Part shown: positions 38,833-45,875 of the stretch, piece by piece
Position numbering within the stretch: position 1 is the stretch's first letter
Layout: the number at the start of each line of letters is the position of its first letter
Source of the DNA: Mycobacterium sp. 4858
GTDB taxonomy: Bacteria; Actinomycetota; Actinomycetes; Mycobacteriales; Mycobacteriaceae
Length of the DNA: 64,000 bases
NCBI RefSeq assembly: GCF_900240975.1
Contig: NZ_LT968775.1
Location: 558,001-622,000, forward strand
Direction of reading: 5' to 3'
The notes under the pieces: generated by a model
The model's input: the letters and a program-made list of their open reading frames with translations, nothing else
Database searches by the model: none
Told to the model about the DNA's origin: nothing
Program-made: the position numbers and the translations under genes

Positions 38833-38925
38833 GATGTTTCACAGCCAGCAAGCCTAGCGCGACCTCTGGGGGGCGCACCAACCGTCAATAACGCGGTCTC
38901 AATGGGTGGGCGGTCAAGCCAATGA
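38833..38925 (+). pseudogene. Leftover tail of a second integrase
   Basis: Read in frame, this stretch gives DVSQPASLARPL then GGAPTVNNAVSMGG and a stop. It aligns with the last residues of the intact integrase (DVSQPAGLARPV, ending in NVVPLNRRNA) at about three of four bases over 35 nt, then diverges. The stop TGA overlaps the ATG of the next gene, exactly as the intact integrase stop overlaps the UDG start. It therefore looks like the remaining 3' end of a related integrase gene. Confidence 0.6.
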
Positions 38926-39527
38926 TTTCCTATGCCGCTGATCAAGTTGCACAGCAGTTATCAATAGTAAGTCAATTGTTAATCGCTCTAGCTGGCGGCC
39001 TGGTTGGCGGCGTCGCCACCGTTGTGGGCCAGTTCCTCATTAGCCGAACAAACAGGAATATTTCCCGCGCCACTCAAGCAAGTGCCCTCCGCGTCGACCG
39101 ACACAAAGCAATCAACGATTTCATCGAAGTTGTGCAGCGTGCTCGCACTCTGACTTCAAAGATTCCTATCCTTGGACTAGTGGAAGACGCTACTGCCATA
39201 ACCGAAGAAGCGCACGCATTGCTTGCAGAAATGTGGTTTCGCCGTGGTTGTTTGGAGGTAATATGCCGGCCGGTATTGTATGATGCCGCTGCGGAATACG
39301 CGAAAGTGGTGGAGGAAGATATCGTCGAGCGGGTTGTTAGTGGTCTCACATCTGACGATGAAATCAGGGTGAAATTCAAGTCGACAGCTGTTCTGGGAGC
39401 GGATGGCAAGCCTGAATTAAAGATTGAGATTGAGCGTGATCCGAAGCGCATTGCGTATGAGGCGGCTGAACGAAAATTTTTCCGTGCGGCTCGCAGAGAA
39501 CTCTATTCGCCCGAAATCTCGGATTAG
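38922..39527 (+). CDS. Membrane-anchored helical protein, element cargo, unknown
   Basis: A 201-residue protein with one N-terminal membrane helix (about 14-40, SQLLIALAGGLVGGVATVVG) and a long cytoplasmic helical part (about 45-200) rich in charged residues. A short N-terminus before the helix suggests it anchors the soluble part to the inner membrane. ATG 38922 overlaps the stop of the leftover integrase tail. Codon use and low GC differ from the backbone. It converges with the ApeA/HEPN-like gene, the stops being 2 bp apart. I do not recognise a family; membrane-attached effectors are common in phage defence, but that is only a suggestion. Confidence 0.7.
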   Translation: MISYAADQVAQQLSIVSQLLIALAGGLVGGVATVVGQFLISRTNRNISRATQASALRVDRHKAINDFIEVVQRARTLTSKIPILGLVEDATAITEEAHALLAEMWFRRGCLEVICRPVLYDAAAEYAKVVEEDIVERVVSGLTSDDEIRVKFKSTAVLGADGKPELKIEIERDPKRIAYEAAERKFFRAARRELYSPEISD

Positions 39528-39528
39528 C

Positions 39529-40875
39529 CTATAGTTGGCCCCGCGCCACTATTTTTCTGACTTCAACGCCAATGTTATGATTGCGGTGACTATTGCAGAC
39601 TATATGAGTCATTTTCTTGTGACGCGCGATGCGGTTGAGTAGTGCTGACTGGAGTAGAATCTCTGCTGAGCGTGTGACGGTGTAAACATCTTCAGCATCG
39701 TACGAGAAAACCGGTTCGTGCTTGATACGGTTGTAGGTATCGCGGAAGATCTTTGACCAGACTTTAATATCGCCGACGAACTCCGTGAAAGCCGGTCCTA
39801 CGAATTTGGCCAAAACCTCTGTAAGCGTGCCGTTAGTGCGGTCTGCCCAAGCCGCTCCGCTTCGGCGGTGAATCTCAGACCAATAGTCGATGGCGGCAGC
39901 AATTTCCATGCATCTTGTTTCGGCTGCCAAACCAGTACCGAAGCGATATATTTTACTGATCGGACCTGTGGCGCGCCCATATTTGTGGGTTAGCTCGATC
40001 CATCCATCTACCCCTCTGATACCACCAATTTGGGGAAGGTTAAAAACTGGAAACTCATTCATGGATTCAGGTGCTGCGCTGCCTGGCGGTACTTTCATTA
40101 TCCGGCCAATCCAGAGTTCAGGCGACCTGGCGCGCGGGTCTTCTTGTTTGACCTCAATATCGGCGGTGCCGACGTCGGCAACGACAAAGCCTTGGTATGC
40201 CATATTAATTAAATCTTGCACTGCAAGTATTGGTTCTAGGTGGTCCCACCAGTCTTTAGGCCTAGCGCTCTCGGTGATGACTGCCAGCGGATTTTTGAGC
40301 AGTCGTACGTCATCCGGTCCTGTCATCGACCAATGTGATGAGAATGACAATTTAATACTGCGCCGTACGGGAGCCGATATGGCTTTTGCGCGGCGGAGCT
40401 TAGCATCCACAGATTGTAAGCGACCCAATTCGTCCTTTTCGGCCTTTGTAGCCACACCTCCGATCCCAGACCAAAACATCACTTTCGGGAAAGTTACCAG
40501 CATCCTGGTCAGTTTGTCACTCGCGACATTTCGTAGATTTACACCGCATAGAACGGAGCTCAGTCGATACGCGGCAGATGACGCTCTAACGCCACCGATA
40601 ATGTTGTTGCTGCTCAACCCTGCAACGTCATAGAACACCGCGCCTGCTGGTTTGGTAGATCCGTATATTGCCCTCGGGATTTCTCGGGTTGCCGTGGATG
40701 ATGCGTACAGACTGCGTACCAATTCAAGGCTTGTCAGTGTTTCGATGTGCCAAAGGCCGTCATCTTTTAGCTCAACATGCCCGTTGGCGGCTTCTGCAAA
40801 TTTCAATATATCGTCTATTTTTGTCCAGAAATGGCCGGTAGTGCCATCCATCAACTCTTGCAACTCGTCAGCCAT
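39529..40875 (-). CDS. ApeA-like N-terminal / HEPN-like C-terminal protein
   Basis: A 448-residue protein. Residues about 20-330 have the beta-rich pattern of ApeA N-terminal domains, with a LAVITESARPKDWWDHLEPI segment leading into a helix, as seen in that group. The C-terminal helical part contains FRDTYNRIKHEP (about 377-388) with R378, N382 and H386, similar to HEPN RNase motifs although the R-to-H spacing (seven residues) is longer than the usual four to six. ApeA proteins are HEPN anti-phage RNases. Low GC and element location agree. Family assignment is moderate; nuclease activity is inferred. Confidence 0.58.
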   Translation of the reverse strand: MADELQELMDGTTGHFWTKIDDILKFAEAANGHVELKDDGLWHIETLTSLELVRSLYASSTATREIPRAIYGSTKPAGAVFYDVAGLSSNNIIGGVRASSAAYRLSSVLCGVNLRNVASDKLTRMLVTFPKVMFWSGIGGVATKAEKDELGRLQSVDAKLRRAKAISAPVRRSIKLSFSSHWSMTGPDDVRLLKNPLAVITESARPKDWWDHLEPILAVQDLINMAYQGFVVADVGTADIEVKQEDPRARSPELWIGRIMKVPPGSAAPESMNEFPVFNLPQIGGIRGVDGWIELTHKYGRATGPISKIYRFGTGLAAETRCMEIAAAIDYWSEIHRRSGAAWADRTNGTLTEVLAKFVGPAFTEFVGDIKVWSKIFRDTYNRIKHEPVFSYDAEDVYTVTRSAEILLQSALLNRIARHKKMTHIVCNSHRNHNIGVEVRKIVARGQL

Positions 40876-40967
40876 TTCCGCATATTACAAGCCGGTTCAA
40901 CGGTCAGGAATGAACCACGCCGAATCAATCTGCGATCCGGCCAGCAAACCCGCCGACCGACGATCCG

Positions 40968-40986
40968 TTACGCAACTCTTACGCAA
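40968..40986 (+). repeat. Right arm-type site pair (TTACGCAA x2)
   Basis: TTACGCAA at 40968-40975 and 40979-40986, the same 11 bp period and orientation as the pair at 35005-35023, here 164 nt before the attR core. Having one pair on each side fits P and P' arm sites of the excised circle. Confidence 0.55.
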
Positions 40987-41017
40987 CCCCGCCTTGGTGG
41001 TTCTGACCTGCATCGAT

Positions 41018-41080
41018 GATTCAATCTGAACTTTTGAATGCCTTGATTCAATGAAACCTGTTGAAGGACAAGGGATTCAA
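41018..41080 (+). repeat. Three GATTCAA repeats near attR
   Basis: GATTCAA occurs at 41018, 41045 and 41074 with spacings of 27 and 29 bp, between the arm-type sites and the attR core. Another copy and two GATTGAAC variants lie upstream of the integrase gene (36483-36530). They may bind an excision factor or regulator encoded by the element. Confidence 0.4.
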
Positions 41081-41150
41081 CGCTTCAAGATGGATCGCCC
41101 AAACGCGCTGGTAGACCGCTAGATTCGGTCCAAAACCGCAGGTCGGCAGA

Positions 41151-41196
41151 ACTCATAATCCGTTGGTCGCGGGTTCGAGCCCCGCCCGCCCCACCG
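41151..41196 (+). repeat. attR: second copy of the 46 bp core
   Basis: Exact repeat of 34888-34933. It is not preceded by a tRNA 5' half, so it is the displaced 3' fragment of the original chromosomal tRNA gene. It sets the right end of the element. Confidence 0.9.
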
Positions 41197-41552
41197 CCTG
41201 TTTGTATGACCTCGGCTGATGCTTGACATTTCGGTTCCGGGTGAGGCTTGACAGTGTTTCGGCTGATCCTTGACGCTCCCTAGATGAGGGAGTTGAGGGT
41301 GGCTGATCGCTCCAGCATGTCCGAAGTCTCCGGACCCACCGGGCGGTTCACCAGCCGTTAAGCTTGAAAGTTCCGGGCCTCTACCCGAAGGTCCGACAAC
41401 CGCCGAGAGGTCGACGGCGACATGTCCGGAGGATTTCTATCGTCTCATCGGGTCCGCGCTGCGGCGCACGCGAAGGCTAAGGTCGCGCAGCGGGCGACGC
41501 GCTCGGCGAGAGTCTGTAACCGAACTGCGTTGCGGCGCAATGGAGACGCGAC
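41197..41552. other. Gap with IS-end-like repeats
   Basis: About 350 bp without a gene. Three imperfect 12-mers TGATGCTTGACA (41217), TGAGGCTTGACA (41242) and TGATCCTTGACG (41264) stand in a row. Such multiple short repeats resemble the ends of IS21-type insertion sequences, but no transposase gene is present; it could be a leftover end. The rest of the gap probably contains the P450 promoter. Confidence 0.35.
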
Positions 41553-42650
41553 ATGACCACACGGCTCATATGGCAGTTGAGCCGGGCTCATGAGCGCGTC
41601 GAGCAGATCGAGGCGCGGCTAACCGGCCCGCTGGTCGTTTCCCGCCGCGGCACGATCTGCCCGACGCGACCCGAGGAGATCGTGGCGCTTCTGCACGACA
41701 CGACCAGACTCACCCATCCGATGCGGGGCCACGACGACGCTCACCCCTGGGTACCCACCGGCGCGGCACCCGCCCAACACGCCAGGTACCGGGCGCTCCT
41801 GGACCCGCTGTTCAGGCCACGAGCTTTGGCGTGGCTCACGCCATCCATCCAGGAACACGTGGTGGCGCTCGTCGACGGGGTGGCCGCGAAGGGCCAGTGC
41901 GAGGCCGTCGGCGAGATCGGCCGCCGGCTGGCGGCCCAAACATTGCTGACGCTGCTCGGATTGCCGGCAGGCAGCCTTGAGAGGCTGCTGCATTTACTGG
42001 CGCGGCAAGCGGAATTCCCCAGGAGCGCGCCCTTCCATGCCGACCTGATCGAATACGTCAGCCAAGCAATTTCCACAGCCAGGCCGCCGGGGATCATTGC
42101 CGCCGTCCGCGGTGAATTCGAGGAAGTGGAAATACTGAGCTTTGTCTTGCTCCTGTTCGGTGCGGCAATCGAGACGACGACCGCGGGAATCGGTTTTGCC
42201 CTGTTCGAGCTGGCCACCGACCCGCAGTTGCGGGCACTCCTCATCCGCCACCCCGATCAAATCGCAACGTTTATCAACGAGGTGCTGCGCCTTTACTCTC
42301 CGATCGGCTATTGCCCGCGGGTCACCCTGGAGGAGATCACCATCGGTGGGGTGAAGGTGCCGCCGCTAACCGAACTGGAACTCTCATTGCGCACGTTGAA
42401 TTTGGACGGCGGTTACCTCATAACGTACAGCGACGACAAAGTCCACGGTCGCCCGTACTACTCATTCGGATCCGGGTCGCGGCGATGTCTCGGAATGCAC
42501 GTTGCCCGAATGCAGCTGAGCGTCCTCGTCGCCGAGTTCGTGCGTCGTATCCCCGGATTCACCGTGGCGCCGGGCCACGTCGAGTTGAACGTCGGCGATG
42601 ACAGCACCCGACTCGGCCCGACCGCCATGCCCTTGCAGTGGCCGACGTGA
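41553..42650 (+). CDS. Cytochrome P450
   Basis: A 365-residue P450 monooxygenase. Visible motifs are the I-helix GAAIETTTAG (oxygen activation), ExxR in INEVLRLYSP, and the heme-binding loop FGSGSRRCLGMHVAR with its cysteine ligand. It is shorter than the usual 400 residues, mainly at the N-terminus. No redox partner is adjacent. Substrate unknown; a SAM methyltransferase on the opposite strand and a luciferase-like remnant nearby hint at an old secondary-metabolism region. Confidence 0.9.
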   Translation: MTTRLIWQLSRAHERVEQIEARLTGPLVVSRRGTICPTRPEEIVALLHDTTRLTHPMRGHDDAHPWVPTGAAPAQHARYRALLDPLFRPRALAWLTPSIQEHVVALVDGVAAKGQCEAVGEIGRRLAAQTLLTLLGLPAGSLERLLHLLARQAEFPRSAPFHADLIEYVSQAISTARPPGIIAAVRGEFEEVEILSFVLLLFGAAIETTTAGIGFALFELATDPQLRALLIRHPDQIATFINEVLRLYSPIGYCPRVTLEEITIGGVKVPPLTELELSLRTLNLDGGYLITYSDDKVHGRPYYSFGSGSRRCLGMHVARMQLSVLVAEFVRRIPGFTVAPGHVELNVGDDSTRLGPTAMPLQWPT

Positions 42651-42696
42651 GAAGCGAAGGACGCATTGAGCCGCATGCCGGAGAAGCTGGCCGACC

Positions 42697-42880
42697 ATGG
42701 GGTCGCGTAGGCAGGGCGCAGGCGCAGTCGACGGGCTCACCGTCCTGGGATCGACGCTGCCGCAAGAGCTTACGACGTTCATCGATCAGGTCGTGCCGAT
42801 CCTGCGGCGCCGGGGTCGATTCCGCCGAGTGCACCGCGTCCACATTTCCCGATCAACCTGGGCTTGAACGACCGGCTTAA
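42697..42880 (+). pseudogene. C-terminal remnant of a luciferase-like monooxygenase
   Basis: The first frame gives LPQELTTFIDQVVPILRRRG followed by RFR, and the next frame (one shift near 42820) gives SAECTASTFPDQPGLERPA. Together they match the conserved C-terminus of FMN-dependent luciferase-like monooxygenases (VVPELQRRG, then TLRDHLGL). The rest of the gene is gone, so it is a decayed fragment. It overlaps the stop of the converging methyltransferase by 4 bp. Confidence 0.6.
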
Positions 42881-44124
42881 AACTCCTCGCGATCGACAAC
42901 GAAGCGAACCTGACAGGCTTTGTGAATATTGCCCGGGCGGAAGCCCACGACGTCGGTATCGACGACTCGAAGACCCAGGCCTTTGAATATCGAGTGCCAT
43001 TCGTCGATGCGCTTGAATTGGCAACCAAAATTCATGTCGACCAGACCCTGGGCGACGGCGTTGCCAAAGAAATCGATAAGCACCAGCGCGTGAAATTGAT
43101 CGCTTTCGTCGAGCTTGGTGAATTCGGTCAGCTCGATTTGCCCCGCCGCAACCCCGGACGGGGCCGCGGGGACGGCGTAGGTGTCTTCCTCGATGATCAA
43201 CCGCCGCGCGACACGTCGCAAATTTTTCAGCAACGGAATCAAGTCGGGTTCGTCCACGTGATGCAGGACGGTCTTGATGATCGCACTGTCGAACATGTCG
43301 TCCGCATAGGGCACGTCGACGGGCGAAGCCATCTGCCGAAACGGCAGATGTGCGGCGTCGGCGCCGCGGTAGTCCATGACGTCGGTGGTGTAGCAGTCGT
43401 AGCCGGCACGTGCGACCAGCGCAGCTAAATGACCGCGGCCGCTGCCGAAATCGAGCACCATGCTTCCGCTGATGGCATCCGCGAAATTCTTGAAGTCCTG
43501 CACCGGCTTGCGCTGTGACTTATACGCCGAGTAGCCCTCGCTGAACCACGACCCGTCTCCCTCGGATGTGAAGAATCGTGTGTGCACCTCTTCGGCCGCT
43601 TGGTAAAGTTCACGCCCATTATCTGCCGCCAGCAAGTACTTGGATACGTCTTCCAGGGTCGCTCGCACGTCGTCGGAATAATCGGGAAAATGGGATTTGT
43701 AACTGTGTTCCAGTACCGACAAAGTAAAGTTCAGGGCGGTGGTTTCGTGCTGCAAAATCCCGTGAATAAACTCGTATTGAGCTCGTGTGGTGGCTGTTCG
43801 CACCAACAATCCTTCCGTCACGCACGCTTCAAACGCCTGGCGCGGCATCGTTGGGTAGCGGCAGGCGGAGGCCAAAGCAATTGACTGAAAGCATGGTATC
43901 AGTGCATTGCGAATAGAGATATTTGGCGAAAGAGCCGTTAAATTTCCCTGGTTCGCCTTTACATCGTTGCTCAACGCGCGTAAAGCAAAGACGGCCAGCT
44001 GAATGACGCGGCCGCGGCTCGCCACTTCGGCCGCCGAGCGAAAGCCCGTGTGACATGCGGTTCTCACCGGTCCCGACCCCACCGCTTCGACCCGGGCGCC
44101 TCGAACGCTGTCGAAAAGCGTCAT
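42877..44124 (-). CDS. Class I SAM-dependent methyltransferase
   Basis: About 415 residues. The C-terminal half is a Rossmann methyltransferase with the SAM-binding motif MVLDFGSGRGHLAALVA and DAADMF-type acidic loop (YADDMFDSAIIKTVLHHV). The N-terminal half is helical, with a region around LYQAAEEVHTRFFTSEGDGSWFSEG that may contact the substrate. Open reading continues to 44226; ATG 44124 is chosen as the first natural start but has no strong Shine-Dalgarno sequence. Substrate not known. Confidence 0.78.
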   Translation of the reverse strand: MTLFDSVRGARVEAVGSGPVRTACHTGFRSAAEVASRGRVIQLAVFALRALSNDVKANQGNLTALSPNISIRNALIPCFQSIALASACRYPTMPRQAFEACVTEGLLVRTATTRAQYEFIHGILQHETTALNFTLSVLEHSYKSHFPDYSDDVRATLEDVSKYLLAADNGRELYQAAEEVHTRFFTSEGDGSWFSEGYSAYKSQRKPVQDFKNFADAISGSMVLDFGSGRGHLAALVARAGYDCYTTDVMDYRGADAAHLPFRQMASPVDVPYADDMFDSAIIKTVLHHVDEPDLIPLLKNLRRVARRLIIEEDTYAVPAAPSGVAAGQIELTEFTKLDESDQFHALVLIDFFGNAVAQGLVDMNFGCQFKRIDEWHSIFKGLGLRVVDTDVVGFRPGNIHKACQVRFVVDREEF

Positions 44125-44291
44125 TGAGGGCAAACGATCGCGGACGCGTAGCGCTCCCGTCGTCAGCGTGCCCGCGGCGCCGACGCGGCAGCTCAATGAA
44201 GTGTCCTGTGAGCCAGCGCATTCCACGGGGCGAATGTGGTCAGAGACACATCCCGCCGGTGCCGGGGCCCACCCCCGTTAGGGTGCAGCCT

Positions 44292-44942
44292 ATGGCGGTG
44301 CTGCGTGGCAAGAGGATCTTGTTCGACATCGATGGCACCCTGGTCGACTCGACCGCCACCGTCGAACGCTCCTGGGGCACCTGGGCCGACGAGTACGGCG
44401 TCGACTACCAAGAGGTGCTCAAGGTGTGCCATGGCAGGCGGACCGAGGACACCGTCGCGCAATTCGTCGCACCACACGACCGCGTCGCTGCGACAGCCCG
44501 GCTACTCGCTCTGCAAGGGCTGGCCGATCTCGACGGTGTCGTGGCGCTACCGGGAGCACGCCGACTGCTTGATGCCCTCCCACATGGTCACTGGGCCGCA
44601 GTGACTTCGGGTCCGCGCTCGTTGATGGCCGCCCGACTGGCGGCGGCGCAGCTCCCCGCTCCGAAATTGCTGATCGGTGCAGAGGATGTAGCAGACGGCA
44701 AGCCAAACCCCCAGGGCTACCTCAAGGCGGCCGCCGCGCTGGGCCTCGACGCCCAGGAGTGCGTGGTCGTGGAGGATGCGCCCGCGGGCGTCGGCGCTGG
44801 GCGGGCCGCGGGGGCGCAAGTGCTTGCCGTCACCACCACTCACCACGCGACCGAACTGGCAGACGCCGACGTCGTCGTCGGCGATCTCTCCTGCGTTGAC
44901 GTCGAGGTCACCGATACCGGTGTCGCCCTGCTGATCAACTGA
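44292..44942 (+). CDS. HAD-superfamily sugar-phosphatase-like hydrolase
   Basis: A 216-residue HAD phosphatase of subfamily IA. Motif I is FDIDGTLVDS with the nucleophile and acid aspartates, motif II is AVTSGPRS, the lysine of motif III is in DGKPNPQGY, and motif IV is VVVEDAPAGV. The pattern resembles glycerol-phosphate and small sugar-phosphate phosphatases. It is not obviously linked to its neighbours. ATG 44292 is preferred over upstream in-frame codons because it begins the conserved part. Confidence 0.88.
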   Translation: MAVLRGKRILFDIDGTLVDSTATVERSWGTWADEYGVDYQEVLKVCHGRRTEDTVAQFVAPHDRVAATARLLALQGLADLDGVVALPGARRLLDALPHGHWAAVTSGPRSLMAARLAAAQLPAPKLLIGAEDVADGKPNPQGYLKAAAALGLDAQECVVVEDAPAGVGAGRAAGAQVLAVTTTHHATELADADVVVGDLSCVDVEVTDTGVALLIN

Positions 44943-45099
44943 AGCGGTACGAACTCTGCCGGCCTCTTCTCGGATGCCTCGCCCCACAACCGGTGTGCGC
45001 GCCGCCCACGGATTGCGGCCCGTGCCCGCGCTGTAAGTTCGTCCGCGGCCATAACGACCGTGGCCGCCTGCGCCACTGACATGAAGCGAGAGGACGCCG

Positions 45100-45708
45100 A
45101 TGAGAACGATCGCATACCGCCGCGCGGGAGTCGTTGGCCTGGCCGCCGTCGCGCTGATCGCCGTGGGCTGCGCCGATACCAAAAGCGCCAGCCCGTCGGT
45201 GCCGCAGCGGGCCGGGGTCAGCGTTACCTCCGCACCTCAACAGCCGGCGCCGCCCACCGAAGTGAAGCTCGCCGGGGAGCGCGGGGTCGAGGTGACGCTG
45301 ACCGGACCGATCGCTGCGAAGTACGCGTCGGCAACGCAGAGTCAGAAGGACGCTCTGGGCAAGCCCCTGACGGGTGACCACAACGCGGGCACCCGACCGA
45401 GCGGGCTGGTGTTCCAGCAGTTTCAAGGCGGCGTGATCACCGCGAAGAACGGCGACGCCGGTACGCCCGCCTACATCACGCTGGGCAAGATCCGGGAGGC
45501 CTGGAACGTGCCACGCGACCCGTCCGGCGTACCCGCGATCACCGGTGAGAACGGGTCGGCGGGCCCGCTGGGCTCCCCGACCAGCGACGCCAACACCGTC
45601 GGCGATGCGCTCGTGTCCAACTTCGAGCACGGCCAAATCGCGTACAACCCGACGACCGACCAGCTCCAGGTGACGGTCAACGGCAAGGTCGTACCGTCCG
45701 GGCTGTAG
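45100..45708 (+). CDS. LGFP-repeat lipoprotein
   Basis: A 202-residue exported lipoprotein. Signal peptide ends with the lipobox ALIAVGCAD (Cys24). LGFP-type repeats follow (DALGKPLTGDHN, PLGSPTSDAN, and FQQFQGGVITAKN, FEHGQIAYNP), which are thought to hold proteins to the cell wall. AGGACG precedes the ATG. A cell-wall association role is likely by family; no partner is visible next to it. Confidence 0.82.
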   Translation: MRTIAYRRAGVVGLAAVALIAVGCADTKSASPSVPQRAGVSVTSAPQQPAPPTEVKLAGERGVEVTLTGPIAAKYASATQSQKDALGKPLTGDHNAGTRPSGLVFQQFQGGVITAKNGDAGTPAYITLGKIREAWNVPRDPSGVPAITGENGSAGPLGSPTSDANTVGDALVSNFEHGQIAYNPTTDQLQVTVNGKVVPSGL

Positions 45709-45875
45709 CCCTGAATTCGTCGCGCGGCGGGCGGGCGCACTCCACGGGCCCGTGTTGCTGCACAGCGAACACCTGAGTTCCGCGCGGGGGCGCCGCCAGC
45801 CTCCCCGGCGATAAACTGACGCCTTCGACGTCGCAGTTGGCGCCGCTGACGCGGCGATGGGAAAGGTGGTAGGCG

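Larger units (their letters stand above)
34888..41196. mobile_element. 6.3 kb integrative element in tRNA-Met(CAU)
   Basis: Bounded by the 46 bp repeats, it contains a complete tyrosine integrase and four cargo genes, with repeated arm-like sites at both ends. No replication, packaging or conjugation gene is present, so it is a small non-autonomous island or a phage satellite rather than a prophage. GC is visibly lower than in flanking DNA, especially at 35.1-36.2 and 38.9-40.9 kb. Cargo: protease-HTH fusion, UDG-like enzyme, membrane-anchored protein, ApeA/HEPN-like protein. The combination suggests genome defence, but that is inference. Confidence 0.88.

Noticed and set aside
45743..45754. 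Perfect palindrome CACGGGCCCGTG after the LGFP gene
   Set aside because: No loop or U-tract, so not a convincing terminator, and no regulator nearby to call it an operator.
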